A stretch of 22,598 bases of DNA from a bacterium. GTDB taxonomy: Bacteria > Bacillota_A > Clostridia > Lachnospirales > Lachnospiraceae. Under the pieces are notes generated by a model. That model made no database searches, was not told where the DNA came from, and worked only from the letters and a program-made list of their open reading frames with translations. Where the stretch lies: assembly GCA_004562915.1 (NCBI GenBank), contig SFQZ01000051.1:1-22598 (forward strand), given 5' to 3'. Within the stretch, counting starts at the first letter, position 1; each line of letters begins with the position of its first letter. A program made the translations under genes and the position numbers. Of this stretch, positions 15,601-22,598 are shown one piece after another.

Positions 15601-15841
15601 GCATGATTGTTTTCTGAATTGTATTTCATATTAGCAACCTGAAACACAATTAGAGTATTATAACCTTCCGGGATCTTAACTGATAGATTATGATTTTTTG
15701 ATTAAGCTTCGGAAATATCTCGATGAAATAAGCATATTTTCATTGAATTTCCAACAGATAAATAAATGATTCTGTAATTCTGGATGCAGCAACTTCTTTT
15801 TCATTGGATTTCCGGCAGATAGATGCCGATATGAGATACGA
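15601..15841. other. AT-rich intergenic stretch with two diverged 27-bp repeats
   Basis: No convincing gene in either direction. The only structure seen is a pair of direct repeats with 23 of 27 identical positions, TTTTCATTGAATTTCC... (15737-15763) and TTTTCATTGGATTTCC... (15798-15824). All four differences are A to G. No terminator with a T run follows the plus-strand gene that ends at 15600. Confidence 0.5.
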
Positions 15842-15881
15842 TTAAATTAGAAGCCGATGTGGGTACATGCCCCACATCGGC
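15842..15881 (-). terminator. Terminator of the pur operon
   Basis: GCCGATGTGGG (15853-15863) and CCCACATCGGC (15871-15881) form a perfect 11-bp stem with a 7-nt loop. On the minus strand it is followed by TTCTAATTT, starting about 38 bases after the purD stop. The T tract is interrupted, but the stem is strong. Confidence 0.8.
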
Positions 15882-15918
15882 AAAAAGATACAATGAATTT
15901 TAAACTGTATTAGAATAC

Positions 15919-17190
15919 TTACGCCTCGTCAATTGCTTTTCCGATATCGTTACGGTAATATTTGTTCTCAAATTCTACCAGTTTGATTGCTTCATAGGCA
16001 TTTGCTCTGGCTTTTTTCAGATCATCACCTTTTGCAACAACGCCGAGAACACGTCCACCGTTTGTAACGATCTGTCCGTCTTTTTTGGCTGTTCCTGCAT
16101 GGAATACATAATATCCATCTTTGTCCTTGAAATTCTCAAGTCCTTTGATTGGGAATCCTTTTTTATATGAAACCGGATATCCATCAGAAGCAAGCACTAC
16201 GCAGACTGCTGCATTATCCTCAAACTGCAGATCAACCTGATCCAGTGTTCCGTCGATACATGCCTCGAACACATCAATAATATCTGTTTTCATTCTTGGC
16301 AGCACTACCTGTGCTTCCGGATCACCGAAACGGGCGTTGTACTCCAGAACCTTTGGACCATCCTCTGTGATCATCAGACCAAAGAAAATAATTCCTTTAA
16401 ACTCTCTGCCTTCTGCAGCCATAGCATCCACGGTAGGCTGATAAATATATTTCTTACAGAACTCATCTACTTCATTTGTATAGAACGGGCTTGGTGAAAA
16501 AGTTCCCATACCGCCGGTATTCAATCCCTGATCTCCGTCCTTGGCTCTCTTATGATCCTGTGCGGAAGTCATTGGCTTGATGGTTTTTCCATCCACGTAA
16601 GAAAGAACAGATACCTCGCGTCCGGTCATGAACTCTTCAATTACCATGGTATTGCCGGCACTTCCGAACTTCTTATCCTCCATAATCTCTTTTACACCGT
16701 CTTTGGCTTCCTCAAGAGTATTGCAGATAAGTACTCCTTTACCCAGTGCCAGACCGTCTGCCTTCAGTACAATCGGGAACCTTGCAGTCTCAAGATACTC
16801 CAGAGCAGCCTGAGGGTCTGTAAAATTCTCATATGCGGCTGTAGGAATGTTATACTTTTTCATCAGATCTTTTGAAAATGCTTTGGAGCCTTCCAAAATT
16901 GCAGCATTCTTGCGTGGTCCGAATACACGGAGCCCTTCTGCTTCAAATGCATCTACCACACCGCCAACCAGTGGATCATCCATACCGATCACTGTCAGAT
17001 CAATTGCTTTCTCTTTTGCAAATGCAACCAGCTTATCAAATTCCATTGCACCAATCGGCACACATTCTGCGAATTCTTCAATACCGGCATTGCCCGGTGC
17101 ACAGTAAATCTTGTCAACCTTCGGGCTCTGTGCCACTTTCCATGCAATCGCATGCTCTCTTCCGCCGCTTCCTACAATTAAAACTTTCAT
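15919..17190 (-). CDS. purD: Phosphoribosylamine--glycine ligase (GARS)
   Basis: Catalyses ATP-dependent joining of glycine to 5-phosphoribosylamine, the second step of de novo purine synthesis; 423 aa, the usual single-function bacterial length. An N-terminal nucleotide-like fold begins with VGSGGREHA (6-14) and a CAPGNAG loop. The ATP-grasp domain shows VLKADGLALGKGV (141-153), IEEF (184-187), a glycine-rich NTGGMGTFSP (224-233) and the metal-binding NARFGDPEAQ (285-294). The GPE motif common before PLV is GMD here (GMDDPLVGG). The start is ATG with AAAGGAC upstream. It is the last gene of the purE-M-N-D set, 87 bp after purN across a hairpin, and ends at a strong terminator. Confidence 0.97.
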   Translation of the reverse strand: MKVLIVGSGGREHAIAWKVAQSPKVDKIYCAPGNAGIEEFAECVPIGAMEFDKLVAFAKEKAIDLTVIGMDDPLVGGVVDAFEAEGLRVFGPRKNAAILEGSKAFSKDLMKKYNIPTAAYENFTDPQAALEYLETARFPIVLKADGLALGKGVLICNTLEEAKDGVKEIMEDKKFGSAGNTMVIEEFMTGREVSVLSYVDGKTIKPMTSAQDHKRAKDGDQGLNTGGMGTFSPSPFYTNEVDEFCKKYIYQPTVDAMAAEGREFKGIIFFGLMITEDGPKVLEYNARFGDPEAQVVLPRMKTDIIDVFEACIDGTLDQVDLQFEDNAAVCVVLASDGYPVSYKKGFPIKGLENFKDKDGYYVFHAGTAKKDGQIVTNGGRVLGVVAKGDDLKKARANAYEAIKLVEFENKYYRNDIGKAIDEA

Positions 17191-17227
17191 AACTTGCGTC
17201 CTTTCCTGTATTCAAGTGTCTAAAGTA

Positions 17228-17270
17228 ATTACGGATTGTGTACAGCAGACAGCTTTCACAATCCTGTAAT
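17228..17270 (-). other. Intercistronic hairpin between purN and purD
   Basis: ATTAC plus GGATTGTG (17228-17240) pairs with CACAATCC, one bulged base, then GTAAT (17257-17270), giving about 13 bp with a 16-nt loop. No T run follows on either strand, so it is not a classical terminator. A processing, stability or attenuation role is possible. Confidence 0.5.
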
Positions 17271-17277
17271 CAAAGTT

Positions 17278-17904
17278 TTAGTTTATTCTTTTTACCAGAC
17301 CATCAACGACCTGGATCTTTCCATTTGCAATCAGATCAATCGCCTGCGGCATGATCACCCATTCCGCCTGCTCCATCACCCGCCGCTGCAGAATCTCCGG
17401 AGTATCTCCTTCCTGTACTTCCACAGCTTTTTGCAGAATGATCGGTCCGGTATCCGTACCTTCATCAACAAAATGCACGGTTGCACCTGTAACTTTCACA
17501 CCTCTTGCCAGAACAGCTTCATGAACCTTCAGACCATAATACCCGGTTCCGCAAAAAGATGGAATCAGAGCCGGATGAATATTAATAATTCTGTTCGGAT
17601 ATGCTTTGACCATAATCTCCGGAATTACAACCAGACATCCTGCCAGTACCACCAGATCAACCTGATAAGACTGGATAGATGCCAGAAGTGCTTCATTAAA
17701 CTGAGCACGACTTTCGAACTGTTTTGGAGAAATACATCTGGCCTCAATTCCATGCTTTTTTGCTCTCTCGAGAGCGTAGGCATTGGGATTGTTACTGATG
17801 ACTACAGAAATTTCAGCATTTGTGATGCTTTCATCATCAATTTTATCCATAATAGCCTGAAGATTGGTTCCGCCTCCGGATACCAAAACTGCCATTTTTA
17901 ACAT
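17278..17904 (-). CDS. purN: Phosphoribosylglycinamide formyltransferase (GART)
   Basis: Transfers a formyl group from 10-formyl-tetrahydrofolate to GAR, the third step of purine synthesis; 208 aa. The N-terminal phosphate loop is LVSGGGTNLQAI (7-18). The catalytic motif NIHPALIPSF carries Asn108 and His110, and HFVDEGTDTGPII (144-156) contains the conserved aspartate of the active site. The ATG overlaps the last bases of purM (TTATGTTAA), and the GGGAG ribosome binding site lies inside purM, so translation is coupled. The purM-purN pairing is common in bacteria. It needs formyl-THF, unlike the formate-using PurT. Confidence 0.97.
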   Translation of the reverse strand: MLKMAVLVSGGGTNLQAIMDKIDDESITNAEISVVISNNPNAYALERAKKHGIEARCISPKQFESRAQFNEALLASIQSYQVDLVVLAGCLVVIPEIMVKAYPNRIINIHPALIPSFCGTGYYGLKVHEAVLARGVKVTGATVHFVDEGTDTGPIILQKAVEVQEGDTPEILQRRVMEQAEWVIMPQAIDLIANGKIQVVDGLVKRIN

Positions 17905-18923
17905 AAGGTCACTCCCTTTTCGCCTGCTTCAATTCTACCAACTACATATGGAGTTTCGCCAGCTGCTTTGATAGCTTCCATTGTCTTTTCAACATCAGCC
18001 GGATCAACAGCAACAATCATACCAAGTCCCATGTTGAAAGTATTGTACATCATTTTTTCTTCAATATCTGCTGTTTTTGCCATCAACGGGAAGATTGGAG
18101 GAACCGGATAGCTGTCTTTCTCAATCACAGCATGAACTCCATCTTTCAGCATACGAGGAACGTTTTCATAGAATCCACCACCCGTAATATGGCTGCATGC
18201 TTTTACAGTAACTCCTGCTGCTTTCACACTCTTCAATGCTTTTACATAAATCTTTGTAGGAGCCAGAAGAGCCTCTCCAAGAGTTTTGCCCAGTTCATCA
18301 TAATAAGTATCCAGAGATTCTTTTGTCATCTCAAATACTTTTCTTACCAGAGAAAACCCATTGCTGTGTACACCAGAAGAAGCCATACCAATCAGCACAT
18401 CACCTGCTTTCAGATTTTCACCGGTGATCATATCTTTCTTATCACATACACCAACAGCAAATCCTGCCAGATCGTAATCATCTTCCGGCATCAGACCAGG
18501 ATGCTCTGCTGTCTCACCACCGATCAAGGCAGCTTCTGACTGCAGACAGCCATCTGCAACACCTTTTACGATAGAAGCGATTTTTTCCGGATAATTCTTT
18601 CCACATGCGATATAATCCAGGAAAAACAGCGGTTCTCCACCTGCACAGGCAATATCATTTACACACATAGCTACTGCATCAATACCAATCGTATCATGTT
18701 TGTCCATGATCATAGCCAGTTTTACCTTTGTTCCACATCCGTCTGTACCGGACAGCAGTACAGGCTCTTCCATCTCTTTAATCTTAGCCAGTGAAAATGC
18801 TCCTGAAAATCCGCCAAGACCTCCCAGAACCTCTTCACGCATGGTTTTCTTTACATGTTCTTTCATCAATTCCACTGATTTGTAACCAGCTTCAATATCT
18901 ACTCCAGCTTTCTTATAATCCAT
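17898..18923 (-). CDS. purM: Phosphoribosylformylglycinamidine cyclo-ligase (AIRS)
   Basis: Closes FGAM to aminoimidazole ribotide using ATP, the fifth purine step; 341 aa, normal length. The N-terminal half shows LLSGTDGCGTKVKLA (56-70; most PurM have GTDGVGTK), the DAVAMCVNDIACAGGEPLFFLDY stretch (82-104) and the GGETAEHPG motif (135-143; usually AEMPG). The C-terminal half has SSGVHSNGFSLVRK and HITGGGFYENVPR. These are the ATP-binding and dimer-interface signatures of the PurM/HypE/ThiL family. GGGAGG lies before ATG 18923. It follows purE by 46 bp and overlaps purN by 7 bp. Confidence 0.97.
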   Translation of the reverse strand: MDYKKAGVDIEAGYKSVELMKEHVKKTMREEVLGGLGGFSGAFSLAKIKEMEEPVLLSGTDGCGTKVKLAMIMDKHDTIGIDAVAMCVNDIACAGGEPLFFLDYIACGKNYPEKIASIVKGVADGCLQSEAALIGGETAEHPGLMPEDDYDLAGFAVGVCDKKDMITGENLKAGDVLIGMASSGVHSNGFSLVRKVFEMTKESLDTYYDELGKTLGEALLAPTKIYVKALKSVKAAGVTVKACSHITGGGFYENVPRMLKDGVHAVIEKDSYPVPPIFPLMAKTADIEEKMMYNTFNMGLGMIVAVDPADVEKTMEAIKAAGETPYVVGRIEAGEKGVTLC

Positions 18924-18969
18924 TTTCTTCCTCCCTATGTGCTTTTTCTGCAGTTACGTATTCTACAGA

Positions 18970-19476
18970 TTATTTTGTATAATTTTTATATCCGACTTCC
19001 TGAAGTTTTGCATCTTTTGCAATCACTTCATTTTTCATCTCTTCTGAATAAGCTTTCAGACGTGCAAGCAGTTCAGGATCGGAAGTTGCCAGAATTTTTG
19101 CTGCCAGAATTCCTGCGTTTGCTCCACCATTAATTGCTACCGTAGCAACCGGAATACCTGTAGGCATCTGTACGATAGAATACAGAGAATCTCTTCCTCC
19201 CAGAGAAGTCGTATGCATTGGAATACCGATCACCGGCATCGGGAAAATAGCCGCGCACATACCCGGAAGATGTGCAGCCATACCTGCTCCCGCAATAATC
19301 ACTTTAAACCCTTTTTCCTCTGCAGTTTTTGCATATTCAAAAAACACGTCAGGCTCTCTGTGTGCGGAAATAATGGTCATTTCATAATCTACTCCTAATT
19401 TTTCCAATATATCTGCTGCTTTGCTCATAACAGGCATATCAGAATCACTTCCCATAACAATTCCTACTTTTGCCAT
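18970..19476 (-). CDS. purE: 5-(carboxyamino)imidazole ribonucleotide mutase PurE
   Basis: Acts at the carboxylation step that turns AIR into CAIR; 168 aa from the start chosen. Signature segments are VGIVMGSDSDMP (4-15), IISAHREPD (35-43, with active-site His39), GAGMAAHLPGM (63-73) and VAINGGANAGILAAKIL. Class I enzymes usually have GAGGAAHLPG and SAHRTPD; here Gly is Met and Thr is Glu. Whether it is an N5-CAIR mutase (needs PurK) or works directly with CO2 is not settled by the window, which contains no purK. The frame opens at 19506, but AAGGAG seven bases before ATG 19476 marks the true start. It is the first gene of the pur operon. Confidence 0.96.
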   Translation of the reverse strand: MAKVGIVMGSDSDMPVMSKAADILEKLGVDYEMTIISAHREPDVFFEYAKTAEEKGFKVIIAGAGMAAHLPGMCAAIFPMPVIGIPMHTTSLGGRDSLYSIVQMPTGIPVATVAINGGANAGILAAKILATSDPELLARLKAYSEEMKNEVIAKDAKLQEVGYKNYTK

Positions 19477-19548
19477 TGCTTGTCTCCTTTGCTCATAAAT
19501 ATTCATTAGTTATGCTTATAAGTGGTGTTAATTAATTCATCCCTACTT

Positions 19549-19566
19549 ATTAGTAATAATACTAAT
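19549..19566 (-). promoter_or_regulatory. 18-bp palindrome overlapping the pur promoter -10 box
   Basis: ATTAGTA-ATAA-TACTAAT is a perfect 7-bp inverted repeat covering the -10 hexamer. A repressor bound here would block the promoter. It does not resemble the B. subtilis PurR box, and the protein that might bind is unknown. Confidence 0.45.
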
Positions 19567-19584
19567 ACTATAATCGCTTGTCAA
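19556..19584 (-). promoter_or_regulatory. Sigma-A promoter of the pur operon
   Basis: On the minus strand -35 TTGACA (19584-19579), a 17-bp spacer and -10 TATTAT (19561-19556), about 80 bases before the purE start. The -35 hexamer contains the TGA stop of the upstream creatininase-family gene. The leader is too short for a purine riboswitch. Confidence 0.85.
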
Positions 19585-20312
19585 TACAAAAATGACAATA
19601 ATCCTTTGCTCATCGCTTCCACATTTGCTTCCAGCACCTGTTTACCATATTCATCAGATGCAAATTCACGGGGATCTCTTCCAGCCATTGCTATTGGAGC
19701 CTCTTCTCCCGAAAGAATACGTTCCATCTGTACCAGTTCCGGGCGTACTGCCATAGTTATGGAAGTTTCATTTGCGGCTGCATGATCACACTGATATCCA
19801 AGAACATCATCCTTCAGAAAATCAAAAGCCGTATAGCAATCAATACCATACACCGTTTTAATTTCATTTTTCAGGTCACAAAACTGCCAGGTAGATGGGC
19901 CGTGACCATGGGCTACCAGTATTTTAATACCTGCCCGGGAAAGATTTGCTGCAATACGCAGTATCATCTGCTGATATTGATGATCCGGCATCCAGTAAGC
20001 ACTTCCCGGAAGCTGCTGCATTTCATAAGGAACCACAGTTCCCCCTGTATAGATATCCATTCCATAAAATTCTTTTTTCGGATCATGATAATAGCGATCC
20101 GGTCCGAGAAATAGCTTAGGCAGAACTACTCCACCTACTTTGTTTGCCACTCGTACAAATAATTCTTGTGACTGAATTCCGTCAGCACCAAGGGGTAAAT
20201 GGGGCCCATGCCATTCCAGGGTACCCAATGGCAAATATGCGATCGGACACGCTGCAATCCTCTCTTCAAATTCTTTTGGACATAATTCTTCATATAATAC
20301 TTTATCTGTCAT
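19581..20312 (-). CDS. Creatininase-family amidohydrolase
   Basis: A 243-aa member of the creatininase/MftE-like metal-dependent amidohydrolase family. Metal ligands of the family are visible: Glu33 and His35 in GTLEWHGPH, Asp44 in PLGADG, and a later DHAAANETS segment matching the usual HAGxxETS helix. The normal GHGGN motif is replaced by AHGHGPSTW, so the second metal site differs. Relatives hydrolyse creatinine or other cyclic amides and related C-N bonds; the substrate is unknown. The frame runs far upstream, but AGGAGG lies six bases before ATG 20312 (the first of two adjacent ATGs is too close), so that start is used. It follows a TIM-barrel sugar isomerase-like gene and two sugar-type permeases across a hairpin leader, suggesting a role in the same uptake pathway. 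Its stop codon overlaps the pur promoter, with no terminator between. Confidence 0.82.
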   Translation of the reverse strand: MTDKVLYEELCPKEFEERIAACPIAYLPLGTLEWHGPHLPLGADGIQSQELFVRVANKVGGVVLPKLFLGPDRYYHDPKKEFYGMDIYTGGTVVPYEMQQLPGSAYWMPDHQYQQMILRIAANLSRAGIKILVAHGHGPSTWQFCDLKNEIKTVYGIDCYTAFDFLKDDVLGYQCDHAAANETSITMAVRPELVQMERILSGEEAPIAMAGRDPREFASDEYGKQVLEANVEAMSKGLLSFLY

Positions 20313-20340
20313 CATAAACCTCCTGCTTTTTAAAACAAAG

Positions 20341-20395
20341 AAAACGGTACACTTCTGAAAGTATACCACACTCTCTTTTGCCGTGTACCGTTTTT
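20341..20395 (-). promoter_or_regulatory. Hairpin leader between TIM-barrel and creatininase genes
   Basis: AAAACGGTACAC (20341-20352) and GTGTACCGTTTT (20383-20394) form a perfect 12-bp stem. Inside lies GTATACC (20361-20367), whose transcript can pair instead with the first arm (GGUAUAC with GUGUACC, one G-U, 8-nt loop). On the minus strand both structures end just before GTTTTCTTTG. It could be a terminator or attenuator limiting expression of the creatininase-family gene, or a protein-binding dyad. Confidence 0.5.
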
Positions 20396-20414
20396 CCATG
20401 AAATACCGCATGAA

Positions 20415-21251
20415 TTATCCGATCAATTTATCCAGTACTTCTTTAGCCATGATAATGTCTTTTTTCTGTTCTTCTCCGGAAATCTCACGTTCGATTGTAA
20501 TATCTCCTTCATATCCGATTTCTTTCAGCTTAGCTACGAATGCCGGATAATTTACTTTTCCCTGTCCCAGTGGAACCTCTGCTCCCAGAGAATGTCCGTC
20601 TGTGGGGTACATACCATCTTTTCCGTGAATTCCTCTTACATATTCTCCAAATACTTCCAGAGCATCTACAGGATTTGCCTTGCCATACATAATCAGGTTT
20701 GCAGGATCCAGATTGATTCCCACATTTCCTTTACCTAACACTTTCTCAATATCCTGAATCGCACGTTTTAATGTAACCGGTGTTTCCTGTCCTGTCTCAA
20801 ACAGGAAATTCTGTCCATTCTCTTTACATTTCTCCACGATTGCCTTGCATGCTACCAAAACTTCTTCATATTTCGGATCATAAGGATTTTCCGGCATATA
20901 TCCCACATGAGTAGCAAAATCTGTCGCATGAATTTTCTTTGCAAAATCAGAGCCTTCCATAAGCATTTTCAATCTTTCTACTCTATAATCGGCAGGTACC
21001 AGTCCTAATGTAAGCTGTCCTTCATAAAAATCCCATACTCTGCGTCCTTCCCATCCACACCAGAAAGCGGTAATATGAACTCCATGTTTTTCAACCGCCC
21101 GATTTACTGCCTCTGCCACACTGTCATCATGAAGGATTTCTCTGTCCCAGCATACCAGCTGACAGCTTTCCATCCCCATAGATTTTAACTCTGCAAATCG
21201 TTCATCAATATCTGTATCCTTAAAAAGTTCAATCAATACACCAATCTTCAT
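20415..21251 (-). CDS. Sugar phosphate isomerase/epimerase-like TIM-barrel protein
   Basis: A 278-aa xylose-isomerase-like TIM-barrel protein of the IolE/IolI/tagatose-3-epimerase type. The four metal ligands expected for this fold are visible: Glu152 in FLFETGQET, Asp182 in INLDPANL, His209 in VRGIHGKDG and Glu254 in ITIEREISG. Together with HATDFATHVGY (108-118), this indicates an active divalent-metal enzyme that isomerises, epimerises or dehydrates a sugar or sugar acid. There is no signal peptide, so it is cytoplasmic. It follows the two ABC permeases by 45 bases without a terminator, suggesting it acts on the imported compound. Exact reaction unknown; this family is too varied to name one. 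Confidence 0.88.
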   Translation of the reverse strand: MKIGVLIELFKDTDIDERFAELKSMGMESCQLVCWDREILHDDSVAEAVNRAVEKHGVHITAFWCGWEGRRVWDFYEGQLTLGLVPADYRVERLKMLMEGSDFAKKIHATDFATHVGYMPENPYDPKYEEVLVACKAIVEKCKENGQNFLFETGQETPVTLKRAIQDIEKVLGKGNVGINLDPANLIMYGKANPVDALEVFGEYVRGIHGKDGMYPTDGHSLGAEVPLGQGKVNYPAFVAKLKEIGYEGDITIEREISGEEQKKDIIMAKEVLDKLIG

Positions 21252-21296
21252 TTTCCCACACTTCTCCTTTTTCTAAATACTCCATACTGCTGTCAA

Positions 21297-22136
21297 TCAA
21301 CCTTTCACTGCACCTGCGGTAACACCACCCACAATATGTTTCTGCATTGCCACAAAGAAAATCAAACTTGGTATCATAGACATTACGATACCGGGAAGAG
21401 CATGTTCCCAGTCTGCTGTCTGGGCAGAGAACTGCATATACAATGCATTTTGAATATTCATCGCCTGTGCATTTCCTCCAACGATCAACTGGTTGGTGAT
21501 GATATCATTCCATGTAGCCAGTGTATCAAGAACTACAACAGTCGTCAGGATTGGTTTCAGCAGAGGAAGTACAATGCTAAAATATGTACGAATCTTACTT
21601 GCTCCGTCGATACATGCACATTCTTCCAGTTCAAGTGGCACATTTTTTACAAAACCATGAATCATATACACAGCCAGAGGCATACACAGACCGATACTTA
21701 CCAGAATCTGACCCATTTTTGTACCGGTAAGATTTACATTGGCAACTAATCTTGTCAAAGTAATCATATAGGACTGGAATGGTACCATCATAGGCATAAT
21801 AATCAGAACAAAGCAGATTCCACTCATTTTATTCTTCGTTCTCGCCAGCTTATATGCAGCCATAGGAGCCAGAAGAACAATCATCAATACCGTACAGATC
21901 GTGTACAGTAATGTATTCTTTATCAACATCGGAAACTTAAACTTTGTCCATGTTTCTATGTACATATCCAGACTCCAGCTCTTCGGCAAAGCCAGAAAAT
22001 GCTGAAGCATATCATTGTACGGCTTAAAAGAGTTAATAAAAATCAGAATAAGCGGCATCAGCCAGAAAACAGAGCATACAAAAACGATAACCGCTAATGG
22101 ATTAATCTTTTTGATTTTCTTTAAACCATTTTTCAT
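21297..22136 (-). CDS. Carbohydrate ABC transporter permease (MalG/MsmG-type)
   Basis: The second inner-membrane permease of a CUT1-type carbohydrate importer, 279 aa. Six hydrophobic helices are readable, from about residue 13 (NPLAVIVFVCSVFWLMPLILIF) to the C-terminal SMIPSLIFFVAMQ. The EAA loop that docks the ATPase is complete: EECACIDGAS from 171, ending at LPLL (190-193). The C-terminus, GGVTAGAVKG, is the usual MalG-like tail. The ATG shares one base with the stop of the upstream permease (TAATG), and GGAGG lies within that gene's end, so the two are co-translated. The solute-binding protein and ATPase are not in the window. The substrate is unknown. Confidence 0.95.
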   Translation of the reverse strand: MKNGLKKIKKINPLAVIVFVCSVFWLMPLILIFINSFKPYNDMLQHFLALPKSWSLDMYIETWTKFKFPMLIKNTLLYTICTVLMIVLLAPMAAYKLARTKNKMSGICFVLIIMPMMVPFQSYMITLTRLVANVNLTGTKMGQILVSIGLCMPLAVYMIHGFVKNVPLELEECACIDGASKIRTYFSIVLPLLKPILTTVVVLDTLATWNDIITNQLIVGGNAQAMNIQNALYMQFSAQTADWEHALPGIVMSMIPSLIFFVAMQKHIVGGVTAGAVKG

Positions 22137-22598
22137 TATGCTTCTACCTCCTTACTCTTAGTTACTTTAAGCTGAATTGCTGTTACAATCAATACAAATA
22201 CAACAAATACCAATGATTTTGCTGTTGCAAGACCATACTTGCTGTTGACAAATGCTTCTTTATAAATATTATAGGCAACGGAGACTGTAGAGTTTGCAGG
22301 ACCACCTTTTGTAAATACCATGATAATATCAAACAATTTGAATGCAAATGTCAAAGATGTCAACATACAGATGGATACCGCCGGCATAATCAGCGGAACT
22401 GTAATCTTTCGAAATACCTGAAAAGCATTAGCTCCGTCTATTTTTGCAGCCTCGATCAATTCCTTTGGTACATCAATGATACCGGCAATATAATTGACCA
22501 TATAAAATCCTACATTCTGCCATACTGCCATGATAACTACAACCCAGAAAGCAAGTTTCGGTGTTCCTACCCAGCTCCAGTTAAAAAATTCCCATCCG
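22136..22598 (-). CDS. Carbohydrate ABC transporter permease (MalF/MsmF-type), 5' truncated by window edge
   Basis: The C-terminal part of the first permease of the same CUT1-type importer. The frame is open past the apparent internal Met at 22531 and runs off the end of the window, so the gene starts beyond 22598. The visible part holds a membrane segment (FWVVVIMAVWQNVGFYMVNYI), the EAA loop PKELIEAAKIDGA through KITVPLIMP, and two or three more helices ending at a Lys-rich tail. It overlaps the MalG-type gene by one base. The binding protein and regulator are probably just beyond the edge. Confidence 0.93.
   Translation of the reverse strand, partial: GWEFFNWSWVGTPKLAFWVVVIMAVWQNVGFYMVNYIAGIIDVPKELIEAAKIDGANAFQVFRKITVPLIMPAVSICMLTSLTFAFKLFDIIMVFTKGGPANSTVSVAYNIYKEAFVNSKYGLATAKSLVFVVFVLIVTAIQLKVTKSKEVEA

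Noticed and set aside
19507..19578. Purine riboswitch before purE
   Set aside because: The transcribed leader is only about 70-80 bases and shows no P1/P2/P3 aptamer core; only a promoter and dyad are present.

Overview
The window looks like chromosome from a Clostridia-class Firmicute, most likely a Lachnospiraceae gut bacterium (Blautia/Dorea/Ruminococcus-like). This rests on strong GGAGG-type ribosome binding sites, frequent GTG/TTG starts, a dgt-dnaG-rpoD-trmK-nif3 housekeeping run, plant-oligosaccharide glycosidases and a MATE efflux gene. Nothing here is phage- or transposase-like. The genus is an inference from protein character, not a database match. Most genes lie on the minus strand; only the MATE transporter and one small membrane-anchored protein are on the plus strand.

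Layout, left to right. (1) 1-2076: a MATE efflux gene with operator-like repeats upstream and a bidirectional terminator, then a frame-broken coding remnant. (2) 2077-6807, minus: Maf nucleotide pyrophosphatase, a YbgC-like thioesterase and a GH36 alpha-galactosidase, joined by stop/start overlaps (TGATG, TAATG). A terminator follows, then a separately expressed GH4 glycosidase (probably an alpha-galactosidase) with a palindromic operator candidate. (3) 6808-7458: an intergenic repeat element with two near-identical 40-bp hairpin repeats, then the RNase P RNA gene rnpB with its own strong promoter. (4) 7504-14758, minus: dgt, dnaG, rpoD, trmK, a Nif3-family protein and a uridine-kinase-like nucleoside kinase. 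Both dgt and dnaG are preceded by sequences matching the sigma-H consensus. (5) 14768-15918: a small membrane-anchored protein of unknown function with an unusual start, and a mostly empty intergenic stretch. (6) 15919-19476, minus: purE-purM-purN-purD, driven by a strong sigma-A promoter whose -35 box overlaps the stop codon of the gene before it. (7) 19581-22598, minus: a carbohydrate-type uptake operon with two ABC permeases (the first cut by the window edge), a xylose-isomerase-like TIM-barrel protein and a creatininase-family amidohydrolase. Its substrate cannot be named from the sequence.

Together the glycosidases and the ABC operon point to scavenging of alpha-galactosides and another small carbohydrate-like compound. 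The centre of the window is the macromolecular-synthesis operon (replication primer, primary sigma factor, tRNA modification) next to RNase P. I found no clear defence system, CRISPR array or mobile element. The least explained items are the ABC/TIM-barrel/creatininase operon, the rnpB-side repeat element, the paired sigma-H-like promoters and the small plus-strand membrane protein.
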